Below are positions 19,056 through 27,516 of a DNA stretch of 62,108 bases, in pieces. Every line of letters starts with the position of its first letter. Position 1 is the first letter of the stretch. The notes under the pieces are model-generated. The model was not told the DNA's origin, did not search any database, and saw only the letters and a program-made list of their open reading frames with translations. This DNA is from Cellvibrionaceae bacterium (GTDB taxonomy: Bacteria > Pseudomonadota > Gammaproteobacteria > Pseudomonadales > Cellvibrionaceae). The stretch covers positions 1 through 62,108 of the forward strand of contig JAOXRT010000124.1 of assembly GCA_025800365.1 (NCBI GenBank), given 5' to 3'. The position numbers and the translations under genes are program-made.

Positions 19056-20165
19056 TTAAAGGTGGCTTAAAGGGTCATCATCAAAAGGAATGAAAAACTC
19101 TGCGACTTCAGCGGCGGTCACGTCGGCGATGTTTTTATGCTGCCAATTGGGCTGACGATCTTTATCAATCAGTAGCGCACGTACGCCTTCTTTGAAGTGC
19201 CCCTTCGCCGCACAATGACGCGACATAACTAGCTCCATACGAAACACATCAGCCAAGCCTTTATGGGCACCCTCGCGCATTTGAGCAACGACCAAATGCG
19301 GCGTAATTGGGCAACCATTACGTAAGGTATCGATTGCACGCGAAAGCCACTTATCTTCCGTTTGATAATCCAAAATTTGCTGGCAGATTTCAGCGGCGGA
19401 GTCGCCATCACAAAGCTGATTAATCAAATCATAATTGGGGCGCACATTAGGCTCAGGCATTTTATCTTGAGACTTGGCCTCGTAAGCACGCAGCACTTTA
19501 TTAACTACCGCTTCCGCATCAGCAGCCCAATCCGCCGCCTGCAAATCTGCAAGTACATTGGCACGATACTCATTAGCCACCAAACGATCCGCCAAACCAA
19601 CAAACTTAGCATCTGCCGCATTGATATTGGCGCCGGTTAAACCGAGAAACAAACCAGTATTACCTGGAGCGTGATTTAGAAACCATGTGCCGCCCACATC
19701 AGGGTACAAACCAATGGTAACCTCCGGCATGGCCATACGATTGGTTTCAGTCGCCACACGATGGCTCGCAGCATCCATTAAACCAAGGCCGCCACCCATC
19801 ACAATTCCGTGCCCCCATAAAATAATGGGCTTCTTGAAAGTATGCATGTGGTAATCCAATGCATATTCACGAGCGAAAAAGTTCACGCAGTAATTGTTCG
19901 GAACCTCCTCGCCATAGGCAGCGCTGCCACCATGCAAAGCGACAACATCACCGCCCGCACAAAATGCCTTATCGCCAGCACCCTGCAAAAATACACAGGC
20001 AATTGCATCGTCTACTTCCCAGGCACTAAAGCGCTCTTGCAGCAAATCGATCATCTGCAAATTAAGAGAGTTAAGGGATTTTTCAGCATTTAAAGTTGCC
20101 ACGCCGATTTTTTTACCAGCCGCCGCTTCCAACTCTTCAAACAAAACAGGTAATTCAGCCATCAT
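19056..20165 (-). CDS. 3-hydroxyisobutyryl-CoA hydrolase
   Basis: 369 residues, longer than ordinary enoyl-CoA hydratases and of the length of HIBCH enzymes. Crotonase-fold motifs: ALHGGS after AFCAGGDVV, GHGIVMGGGLGLM (oxyanion hole) and the acidic residues in MPEVTIGLYPDVGGTWFL. The C-terminal VRALLIDKDRQPNW matches the HIBCH family. It frees 3-hydroxyisobutyrate from CoA in valine catabolism, between the hydratase and MmsB. Two ATG codons stand in tandem; either 20165 or 20162 may be used. The HIBCH-mmsB gap is short, while a repeat element separates it from the hydratase gene. Confidence 0.92.
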   Translation of the reverse strand: MMAELPVLFEELEAAAGKKIGVATLNAEKSLNSLNLQMIDLLQERFSAWEVDDAIACVFLQGAGDKAFCAGGDVVALHGGSAAYGEEVPNNYCVNFFAREYALDYHMHTFKKPIILWGHGIVMGGGLGLMDAASHRVATETNRMAMPEVTIGLYPDVGGTWFLNHAPGNTGLFLGLTGANINAADAKFVGLADRLVANEYRANVLADLQAADWAADAEAVVNKVLRAYEAKSQDKMPEPNVRPNYDLINQLCDGDSAAEICQQILDYQTEDKWLSRAIDTLRNGCPITPHLVVAQMREGAHKGLADVFRMELVMSRHCAAKGHFKEGVRALLIDKDRQPNWQHKNIADVTAAEVAEFFIPFDDDPLSHL

Positions 20166-20273
20166 CGCTTCTCAGATTTTAAATTAATGTCCATTTCCAT
20201 TCGCCTGCAGGCACAACAAGCAGAACCCAATTAGACAAAAAGAAAGGAATTTTTCACCGCATGGAAAAATGGA

Positions 20274-20398
20274 TTTAGAGGTGCGAATTAGGCTCAAGAG
20301 CAAGGAAGCACTGCGCACAGCGAGGGAGCGTACACGAAGTACGTAACCGAGTGAGCACAGCGCTGACGCCGCTATTGAACCTAAGGCGCGCCTATAAA
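20274..20398. repeat. Imperfect palindromic repeat element
   Basis: Outer arms of about 28 bases (20274-20301 and 20371-20398) pair at 22 of 28 positions. The interior holds a shorter dyad around GCGTAC...GTACGT (about 20327-20344) flanked by GAGGGA and GAGTGAGC. No reading frame. It fills the gap between the HIBCH and hydratase genes inside the mms operon. Its style, a structured core within imperfect arms, fits a dispersed intergenic repeat. Confidence 0.55.
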
Positions 20399-20405
20399 TT
20401 CATTT

Positions 20406-21188
20406 TTAGGCGTTTTTCCAGTCCGGAGACCGCTTCTCAATAAAAGCCGCCACACCTTCTTTCTGATCCTGGGTATCCCACAACTTCACAAAGGTCTCAC
20501 GCTCTAATGCTCGCGCAGAATTCATGGTTTGGCTACGAGCCGCCATAATGAGCTCTTTACAAACTCGCACAGAAGTTGGCGATTGCTTAGCAACCTTCTC
20601 GGCTAGCTCTACGGCTTTATCAAGCGCTGAGCCAGTTGCTACTACTTCCTGAACCAAGCCAATCTGCTCAGCTTTTTCCGCCTTAACGCGCTCACCCAAC
20701 AGAATCATTCGCTTCGCCCAAGCTTCGCCAATCAACCAAGGCAAATGCTGCGTACCTAAACCACCAGGCAATAAACCTACGGCCGCTTCTGGCAAAGCCA
20801 ACTGCGCCTGCTCTTCACAAACACGGATGTCACAGGCCAAAGCTGTCTCTAGACCGCCACCCATGGCAAAACCAGTAATCGCAGCAATCGAAACACCTTG
20901 ATAATCCGCTAATGCTTCAAAAGCTTCACCAAAGGCGCCAATAAATTCAAAGGCCTGGCCTTTGTCATCATGATTAAAGCGATTTAGATCCGCGCCAGCA
21001 GAGAAAAACTTTTCGCTTTCGCTGGCGATAACTAGGGCATAGTTATCTTTATCCGCATTTAATTCTTCAACCTTGGCCTTTAGCTCACGTAGACTTTCTG
21101 GCGTCCAAGTGTTAGCTGGCGGGTTATTCATGGTGATAATGCAAGTATGACCACGCGTTTCGTATTTTAATAAACCTGTTTCACTCAT
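20406..21188 (-). CDS. Enoyl-CoA hydratase (probable methacrylyl-CoA hydratase)
   Basis: 260-residue crotonase-family protein. Oxyanion-hole segments FSAGADLNRF and AITGFAMGGGLETALACDIRV, then LPEAAVGLLPGGLGTQHLPWL. One catalytic glutamate of bona fide hydratases lies in the second of these regions (ALPEAAVG); the first position is less clear. The operon context (isobutyryl-CoA dehydrogenase before, 3-hydroxyisobutyryl-CoA hydrolase after) implies hydration of methacrylyl-CoA. Its ATG overlaps the stop of the dehydrogenase gene (ATGA). Confidence 0.9.
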   Translation of the reverse strand: MSETGLLKYETRGHTCIITMNNPPANTWTPESLRELKAKVEELNADKDNYALVIASESEKFFSAGADLNRFNHDDKGQAFEFIGAFGEAFEALADYQGVSIAAITGFAMGGGLETALACDIRVCEEQAQLALPEAAVGLLPGGLGTQHLPWLIGEAWAKRMILLGERVKAEKAEQIGLVQEVVATGSALDKAVELAEKVAKQSPTSVRVCKELIMAARSQTMNSARALERETFVKLWDTQDQKEGVAAFIEKRSPDWKNA

Positions 21189-22351
21189 CGTATCGACTCC
21201 GTTGCTCCGTCTTGCAGAATGCGGCGAGAAACCAGCATACGCATAACTTCATTTGTACCTTCAAGAATTTGATGCACACGGGTATCACGAACATAACGTT
21301 CAATGGGATACTCGCGTAAATATCCATAGCCACCATGAATTTGCATGGCTTCATTACACACTTTAAAACTAACATCTGTGGCAAATTGTTTAGCCATTGC
21401 ACAGTAGGTGGTTTTATCCGGATGATTATTGTCTAGCTTAAAGCCTGCCAAGCGAACCATTTGTCTTGCCGCAACCAACTCAGTTGCCATATCGGCCAAC
21501 TTAAATTGCAGAGCCTGGAAGTTTGCCAAGGGCTTTCCAAACTGGCTACGCTCATGCATATAACGCTGACTTGCTTCTAGCGCCGCTTGAGCTGTACCTA
21601 CTGCGGTAGTCGCAATATTAATGCGGCCGCCATCGAGCCCCATCATTGCAAACTTAAAACCCTCACCTTCTTTGCCAAGTAGGTAGTGCCCTGGGATTCT
21701 AACATTTTCAAAACTGATGGCACGGGTAGGCTGAGCATTCCAGCCCATTTTGGGCTCATTTTTGCCGTAGCTCACGCCTTCAGCATCCGCTGGGATGACA
21801 AATGCACTAATGCCTTTTGCGCCATCATCCTGACTACCTGTGCGTGCCATTACTACTAAGGCTTTGGTACTGCCGGCGCCAGAAATAAACATCTTGCCAC
21901 CATTAATAATGTAATCGCTGCCATCTTTTTTTGCGCTGGTACGCAATGAGGCAGCATCACTTCCTGCATTGGGCTCTGTTAAGCAGTAGCTTACGAGGTG
22001 CTCACCGGTCACTAATGTCGGACAAAATTCTGCTTTTGCCTGTTCAGTGCCCCAGTTAGCAATCATCCACAAGGCCATGTTGTGAATTGATATAAATGCC
22101 GCCGTCGCCGTGCAACCTCTGGCCAGTTCTTCCAGCACAATTGCGGCATCTGTGCGCTTCATGTTCATGCCACCGACTTCTTCGGGGCTATACATGGCGC
22201 AAAAACCCATTTCACCGGCTTTGGCGATAGTCTCTAGTGGGAATATTTTTTCTTCATCCCACTCGGCCGCATTCGGCATTAACTCACCTTCCGCAAATGC
22301 TCTTGCAGCTTCTTGGTAAGCCAGTTGATCTTCGTTTAAATTAAAATCCAT
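21185..22351 (-). CDS. Acyl-CoA dehydrogenase (probable isobutyryl-CoA dehydrogenase)
   Basis: 388 residues, FAD-dependent acyl-CoA dehydrogenase. Signatures: YCLTEPNAGSDAASLRT (FAD/substrate loop), QFGKPLANFQALQFKLADMA and QIHGGYGYLREYPIERYVRD. The catalytic glutamate is in ILEGTNEVMRM (near 366), as in short/branched-chain enzymes. Flanking valine genes make oxidation of isobutyryl-CoA to methacrylyl-CoA the likely job. The start ATG follows GAAGAGAAAAGCT. A 359-base gap with two hairpin elements separates it from mmsA upstream. Confidence 0.92.
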   Translation of the reverse strand: MDFNLNEDQLAYQEAARAFAEGELMPNAAEWDEEKIFPLETIAKAGEMGFCAMYSPEEVGGMNMKRTDAAIVLEELARGCTATAAFISIHNMALWMIANWGTEQAKAEFCPTLVTGEHLVSYCLTEPNAGSDAASLRTSAKKDGSDYIINGGKMFISGAGSTKALVVMARTGSQDDGAKGISAFVIPADAEGVSYGKNEPKMGWNAQPTRAISFENVRIPGHYLLGKEGEGFKFAMMGLDGGRINIATTAVGTAQAALEASQRYMHERSQFGKPLANFQALQFKLADMATELVAARQMVRLAGFKLDNNHPDKTTYCAMAKQFATDVSFKVCNEAMQIHGGYGYLREYPIERYVRDTRVHQILEGTNEVMRMLVSRRILQDGATESIR

Positions 22352-22404
22352 AGCTTTTCTCTTCGTGGATTTTTCAATATTAGCAAGTGGCTATCGGCCG
22401 TTTA

Positions 22405-22508
22405 TCTAGAAGAGCGTTGGTGGAATTAGGTCGCCGTGAACCCATCCCTGGGGGCTCACCTTCAGCTTCCATGCTGAAGATGCCTAATTCCACCAACGCT
22501 CTTCTAGA
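22405..22508 (-). repeat. Structured hairpin element, copy A
   Basis: Perfect 26-base inverted arms (22405-22430 and 22483-22508). Read on the minus strand, the 52-base interior is: three bases (CAT), a seven-pair hairpin with a six-base loop (CTTCAGC/GCTGAAG), then a 29-base core that abuts the arm and contains GAGCCCCCAGGGATGGGTT. The core matches copy B at 27 of 29 positions while the arms and inner hairpin differ in sequence but keep their pairing. Confidence 0.75.
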
Positions 22509-22568
22509 CAAACTACAATGTGCAATCATTGAAGCTACAAAAAGCTCTCAGACTGCAGTTAGTTTCTA

Positions 22569-22682
22569 GAGTTTTGCGGTGTTGATTAGCACCAGCAACC
22601 GTCTTCGGGAGGGATCCCGAAGGCGAGCCCCCAGGGATGGGTTTACGGCGAGTTGCGGGTGCTAATCAACACCGCAAAACTC
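22569..22682 (+). repeat. Structured hairpin element, copy B
   Basis: Perfect 25-base arms (22569-22593 and 22658-22682), extended inward after one mismatch by five more pairs (GCAAC/GTTGC). The interior repeats the layout of copy A on the opposite strand: three bases (CGT), a seven-pair hairpin with a six-base loop (CTTCGGG/CCCGAAG), then the 29-base core at 22623-22651. The 359-base gap between mmsA and the dehydrogenase gene contains nothing else that I can identify. Confidence 0.75.
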
Positions 22683-22710
22683 CTACCACCCAACTCAAAT
22701 TGCCCAACAA

Positions 22711-24216
22711 TTACTTCATAGTAATCGTCATATTCAAAGCAGCTTCCTCTGAATCATCAAACCAACGCTCAGTAATCGTCTTAGTTTCCGTGTAGAAACG
22801 TACCGCCTGCTTACCATAAGCATGCTGATCACCCATAAAGGAACCGCGCCAGCCAGTGAAAGAGAAGAAAGGTAGCGGCACAGGTACAGGAACATTAACA
22901 CCAACCTGACCAACCAAAATCTCGTGCTTATATTTACGCGCAGCGCCACCACTGCCCGTAAAGATAGACGTACCATTACCATTTGGATTGTTATTAATTA
23001 ACTCGATCGCCTCATCCAAAGTATCGACATTAATTACACACAAAACCGGACCAAAGATTTCATTCTTATAAATCTCCATATCCGTCGTTACATTGGTGAA
23101 AATGGTAGGGCCAACCCAATTACCGTCCGGGTAACCTTCTACCGTACAATCAGAACCATCCAAAATGCAGTTGGCGCCTTCTTGCTTCCCCTTCTCAATG
23201 AAACTTAAAACACGATCGCGTGCTTGCGGATTAATTTGCGGACCATAAGCAGCTTCTGGATCATTCCAAGCACCCGGGCGAATTTTCTGAGCTTCGGCTT
23301 TCAGCTCCTCAACCCATTCATTGCTCTTACCTACAGCAACCACAACAGAGATAGCCATACAACGCTGACCAGCCGCACCAAAACCAGAACCAACAAGATT
23401 ATTAATAACCTGCTGCTTATTAGCATCCGGCATCACAACCATATGATTCTTAGCGCCCACCATACATTGAACACGCTTCAAATGATGAGTACCGGTACGG
23501 TAAATGTGCTCACCTACAGCGGTTGAACCTACAAAAGAAATGCCCTGAATTTCAGGGTGAGTTAGCAGCGTATCTACCTGCTCTTTACCACCGTGAACAA
23601 CCTGCAACACACCCTTAGGCGCGCCAGCTTCTTCGAACAACTCAACCAAACGAGTCGGCGTTAGCGGATCTTGCTCAGAGGGTTTCAAAATAAACGTGTT
23701 ACCGCAGGCAATTGCCAGAGGGAACATCCACAAAGGAATCATAGCGGGGAAGTTAAATGGCGTAACACCCGCAAACACACCAATCGGCTGAGTTACCGAA
23801 AAGCAATCAATGGTGCGTGCTACGTTTTCAACTGTCTCACCCATCGTCAAGCTGGCAATATTACAAGCGTGTTCAACTACCTCGATACCACGAAACACAT
23901 CGCCCTTAGCATCTTCAAAAGTCTTACCGGTTTCTTGGCATAGAATTTCAGCCAACTCATCGTGGTGCTCTTTAAGTAGCTGCTGATATTTCAACATAAT
24001 GCGAGCACGCACAGGCACTGCCGTGTCTTTCCAGGATTTAAAAGTCTCAGCCGCCGAAGCAATGGCACGAGCCATCTCATCTTCCGTGGCACAAGGTACT
24101 TGGGTAAGCACCTCCTGAGTGGCCGGATTTGTTACCGGAATCAACTGCTTAGATTGGCTTTGCTGCCACTCACCCTCAATAAAAAGAGGTACTTGGGAAG
24201 GGAATTTAAAGCTCAT
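22711..24216 (-). CDS. mmsA: Methylmalonate-semialdehyde dehydrogenase (acylating)
   Basis: 501 residues from the ATG at 24216, which has a strong GAGGTG before it; a GTG two codons upstream overlaps that ribosome binding site and is unlikely. CoA-dependent aldehyde dehydrogenase: [19 protein letters not shown] (cofactor region), [13 protein letters not shown], the catalytic cysteine in [11 protein letters not shown] (near 285), and the family mark [20 protein letters not shown]. It turns methylmalonate semialdehyde into propionyl-CoA, the end of the valine branch. First gene of the leftward operon, divergent from the AraC-type gene. Confidence 0.95.
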   Translation of the reverse strand: MSFKFPSQVPLFIEGEWQQSQSKQLIPVTNPATQEVLTQVPCATEDEMARAIASAAETFKSWKDTAVPVRARIMLKYQQLLKEHHDELAEILCQETGKTFEDAKGDVFRGIEVVEHACNIASLTMGETVENVARTIDCFSVTQPIGVFAGVTPFNFPAMIPLWMFPLAIACGNTFILKPSEQDPLTPTRLVELFEEAGAPKGVLQVVHGGKEQVDTLLTHPEIQGISFVGSTAVGEHIYRTGTHHLKRVQCMVGAKNHMVVMPDANKQQVINNLVGSGFGAAGQRCMAISVVVAVGKSNEWVEELKAEAQKIRPGAWNDPEAAYGPQINPQARDRVLSFIEKGKQEGANCILDGSDCTVEGYPDGNWVGPTIFTNVTTDMEIYKNEIFGPVLCVINVDTLDEAIELINNNPNGNGTSIFTGSGGAARKYKHEILVGQVGVNVPVPVPLPFFSFTGWRGSFMGDQHAYGKQAVRFYTETKTITERWFDDSEEAALNMTITMK

Positions 24217-24285
24217 AATCACCTCGATGGTTAGATATTGCGTTATTGAGCCTAGTTAAACATAGCTATAAGACCCAATTCGATT

Positions 24286-24318
24286 GATTATATTGGCTTT
24301 ATGATGGACTATATTGCT
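24286..24318 (+). promoter_or_regulatory. Direct repeat, candidate operator of the AraC-type regulator
   Basis: GATTATATTG at 24286-24295 and GACTATATTG at 24307-24316 differ at one position and start exactly 21 bases apart, two helical turns, as AraC-family half-sites often do. They lie between mmsA and its divergent AraC-type gene, about 30-60 bases before the latter's start. Confidence 0.5.
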
Positions 24319-24342
24319 GTTATTTAAGTAAGGCAGAATACC

Positions 24343-25227
24343 ATGCCAATTACCTCAGACTGGCCCCTGCAGCCTCAGGCTACACGTTTTCTAACTCCCC
24401 ACGTGTTGTTTGAGTGGCTGATGATCAACCCGCTAACCAAAGGTGCCTACCCGGTAGCAATGGGTTACTACCCAAGTGCTCTTGGGCACTATATGGAACG
24501 CCAAGATCATGATAATCAGTTGCTGCTCTATTGCACCGCCGGCAAGGGTTACCTCCAACTGGGGACGGGGCCTACGCAAAGCATCACCCGAGGGCAATTA
24601 ATAGCCCTCCCCAAGGGACAAGCTCATCGCTACTGGGCCGATGAACAGATGCCTTGGTCGGTATATTGGCTGCATTTCGACGGCGAGCTGGCCGATCAAT
24701 TAATGGGGCTACTGAGCCCGGCCCAAAGTGGCTCGATTCATGACATAGGCACCAAGCCCCAAGTGCTAGCAGCGTTTGAGTCGCTCTTTGACGTACGCTA
24801 TACCGCCACCAGCCGCACAGCTTTTATTCATGGTTGCCACCAAACCCAGCAACTCATAAGCCTACTGGCCCTACTCGCTCGCCAATCAAAATTAGACAGC
24901 AAAAAAGCCATCAACATGGAGAAAGTTGAAGCCTTTATGCAGCAGCACCTGCACAGTAACTTTAGCCTTGATGAGCTGGCAAAACATATGCGCCGCAGCA
25001 AATTCCATTTCAGCAAAGTATTTAAAGAGCTAACCGGGCAGTCGCCCATGCAGTATTTTATCGCCCTAAAAATGCAACATGCCTGTCGCCTACTTGATAG
25101 CTCCGATCAGTCCGTTAAACGGATATCCGCCAGCCTTGGCTATGAGGATGCCTACTACTTTTCGCGCCTGTTTAAAAAACAGATAGGTCTATCACCCAGC
25201 CAATACCGCCGCAGCCGCCACCAATAA
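24343..25227 (+). CDS. AraC-family regulator of the valine operon (MmsR-like)
   Basis: 294 residues. The N-terminal part (about 30-180) is a cupin-like ligand domain with HYMERQDHDNQLLLYCTAGKG and LPKGQAHRYWADEQMPWSVYW. The C-terminal 100 residues hold two helix-turn-helix units (SLDELAKHMRRSKFHFSKVF and VKRISASLGYEDAYYFSRLF) followed by SPSQYRR. In Pseudomonas the AraC protein MmsR activates mmsAB; the divergent position here suggests the same job, with 3-hydroxyisobutyrate or valine intermediates as possible signal. Confidence 0.88.
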   Translation: MPITSDWPLQPQATRFLTPHVLFEWLMINPLTKGAYPVAMGYYPSALGHYMERQDHDNQLLLYCTAGKGYLQLGTGPTQSITRGQLIALPKGQAHRYWADEQMPWSVYWLHFDGELADQLMGLLSPAQSGSIHDIGTKPQVLAAFESLFDVRYTATSRTAFIHGCHQTQQLISLLALLARQSKLDSKKAINMEKVEAFMQQHLHSNFSLDELAKHMRRSKFHFSKVFKELTGQSPMQYFIALKMQHACRLLDSSDQSVKRISASLGYEDAYYFSRLFKKQIGLSPSQYRRSRHQ

Positions 25228-25356
25228 AAACATCAGCTTTGATATGGTTAATGGGAATATTAACCATAACTAATTAGACAGTATCTAAATCATCATACAT
25301 ACTTTCTTCACATCAGTGCTTTCGCATGATTAGCCGGTATTTGATCGTAGCTAAGT

Positions 25357-27516
25357 ATGAATAGAAGTGGTTTAAACCCTGAATATGTCAGGGTTATCTC
25401 AGAAATCAGTCAGTTTACTGGAGCCGATTTTTTAAATCAGCTTTCACAGAAACTCGCTGGCCTAATAAAAGCCCAATATGTATACGTGGTCACTCTAGAC
25501 AGCGCTTTAGAGAACGCCAGTGTCATTGCCGGCTATGAGAATGGTCAGCAAGCCAAAACCATAAACTACCCACTTGAAAACACCCCCTGCCAACAGCTCG
25601 CAAGCCATGGGAGCTGCGCCTACAATTTAAATGTTCAACAGTGTTTTCCGCATGATCATCATCTTGTCGACATGCAGGTACACTCTTACATCGGCAAGGT
25701 CTTACTCAATAGCCTAGGACAGAAAATTGGCCTTGTTAGTGCACTGTATGAATCCGAAATCCCAAACCCAGATTGGGCTCACGATGTCTTCGATCTTTTC
25801 TCGGTTCGGGTTACCGCCGAAGTAGAGCGACATTTGCACCAGCTGGCTCTTACCGAGCAATTGCTAGAGCTGGAGCAGCGAAATCGTGAAATTAATTTAT
25901 CGAGTAGCATACTTCAGTGTGCCCATGATGGTATTTTAATCGCAGATCAGCAGCAGAAAATTCGCTCGGTTAATCCCGCATTTGAAACGTTATTTGGACT
26001 AAAGCAGTCTCAAGTAATAGGGCAGCATCTCAACACCGACATGCTTGAACTCCCGCCAATTATCGAAGAAATAAAAAGCGCTAGTGGCGAGCTAAAACAG
26101 CTTGAAACCAACATTATTGGGATTTATGAGAACGATAAAGATATAGCGAGTTTTTTTGTAAAGTTCTACCGTGACATCACCGAAGAACAGCGCAGCAAAG
26201 CGCAGTTACGATACCGCTCGACTCACGATGAGCAGACAGGCCTATTGCGGCGCCAAACCTTTCTAAGAGAATTAGAGCCTGTACTCGAGCAACTAGGAAG
26301 AACAGGTCAATGCGGCGCCTATATTCATTTTGATATCGATAATTTCAAGTCGATCAATCAGTTCTTTGGCCATCACGTCGCCGACGATGTAGCGAAAAGC
26401 TTCGCCTTCGCACTAAAAAATCATTTCGAAGTAGAAGAGCTGATTTGCAAATCGGGTGCTGATGAAATCAGCTTGTTCGTTCAGAACAAAAACCAAACTG
26501 AAATTGCAGATTTAATCAAAGAATTCAGAGAGTTTGTTCGCGAAGAATTTTCAACTCCCGGCTTTAACGGCAACATAACCTTTAGCTCGGGCGCCAGCCT
26601 TTTTCCAGAAGACGGCGACCGAAGCAATACCTTACAAAGCAATTCAGCTCTGGCACTACAAAGGGCAAAATCGAACGGCCGCAACACCCAAGTCTTTTTT
26701 GATCAGCAGATAAAGCAGTCTAGCGAGCGCTTTCAAAGTATATACAAGCGTTTAAGCGAAGACGGCATCGATCAACGTATTTACCCCGTCTATCAAGCTA
26801 TCGTGTGCCTAGATAGCCGAAAGGTAATGGCATTTGAGGCCTTGGCAAGATGGAAAGGCGATGAACAGAGCCGCATCAGTCCGCAAGAATTTGTGGAAGT
26901 TTGCGAGCATACCGGACTGATACGTGATCTTGGCGATAAGATGTTTAAGGATGCCAGTGAATTTCTATGTCGGTTAAGGCAAGAACTGGGCTTTGAGCAG
27001 CTGTGCTTATCCGTAAACCGCTCACCCGCCGAGATCTTAGATCGCAATGATATCTGCGAAAAGTGGCTAGAAGTCTTAAACAAGAATCAGTTGAGCGCTC
27101 AGGATATACAGATAGAGATAACCGAAAACCTAATGATCAACGAACCCGAGCACGCCCTCCGGGAATTAAAGAAGCTTAGCCAGGCAGGGTTTGCGCTCTC
27201 TATCGATGATTTTGGCACAGGGTTTTCTAGTTTATCTTATATAAACCGCTACCCGTTTTCTGCTTTAAAAATTGATCGATCATTTGTAGCCGATATAGAA
27301 CATGATGAGTCCAGTCTCGCCTTGGTCGAATCTATTATCAATATTGCCAAAACCTTTTCCTTAACAACAATAGCCGAAGGTGTGGAAACCAAGGAGCAGG
27401 CTGATATTTTGCAAAAATTAGGTTGTGATAAAGCACAGGGGTTTTACTTTCACAAGCCCATGGAAGCAGATTTGTTCTTTAGTTTTTTATCGAAGAACCC
27501 CAAGATAGGTATCTAG
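25357..27516 (+). CDS. GAF-PAS-GGDEF-EAL sensor phosphodiesterase
   Basis: 719-residue soluble sensor. GAF domain (about 10-165, with NTPCQQL and HSYIGKVLLNSLGQKIG), PAS domain (about 180-285), GGDEF domain (about 290-445) and EAL domain (about 460-710). The cyclase motif is degenerate (SGADEI), whereas the EAL domain is intact: EALARW, EITENLM, DDFGTGFSSLSY, LKIDRSF, IAEGVET and QGFYF. It should therefore degrade c-di-GMP in response to GAF/PAS input. Its TAG stop overlaps the GTG of the next gene by one base, so a phosphodiesterase and a cyclase are made together. Confidence 0.88.
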   Translation: MNRSGLNPEYVRVISEISQFTGADFLNQLSQKLAGLIKAQYVYVVTLDSALENASVIAGYENGQQAKTINYPLENTPCQQLASHGSCAYNLNVQQCFPHDHHLVDMQVHSYIGKVLLNSLGQKIGLVSALYESEIPNPDWAHDVFDLFSVRVTAEVERHLHQLALTEQLLELEQRNREINLSSSILQCAHDGILIADQQQKIRSVNPAFETLFGLKQSQVIGQHLNTDMLELPPIIEEIKSASGELKQLETNIIGIYENDKDIASFFVKFYRDITEEQRSKAQLRYRSTHDEQTGLLRRQTFLRELEPVLEQLGRTGQCGAYIHFDIDNFKSINQFFGHHVADDVAKSFAFALKNHFEVEELICKSGADEISLFVQNKNQTEIADLIKEFREFVREEFSTPGFNGNITFSSGASLFPEDGDRSNTLQSNSALALQRAKSNGRNTQVFFDQQIKQSSERFQSIYKRLSEDGIDQRIYPVYQAIVCLDSRKVMAFEALARWKGDEQSRISPQEFVEVCEHTGLIRDLGDKMFKDASEFLCRLRQELGFEQLCLSVNRSPAEILDRNDICEKWLEVLNKNQLSAQDIQIEITENLMINEPEHALRELKKLSQAGFALSIDDFGTGFSSLSYINRYPFSALKIDRSFVADIEHDESSLALVESIINIAKTFSLTTIAEGVETKEQADILQKLGCDKAQGFYFHKPMEADLFFSFLSKNPKIGI

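Noticed and set aside
22405-22682. Insertion sequence or integron site
   Set aside because: No transposase or integrase frame, no recombination-site features; the two inverted copies are better described as structured repeat elements.
23224-23943. Rightward frames opposite mmsA
   Set aside because: Antisense to a well-conserved dehydrogenase; low-complexity products without any recognised domain.
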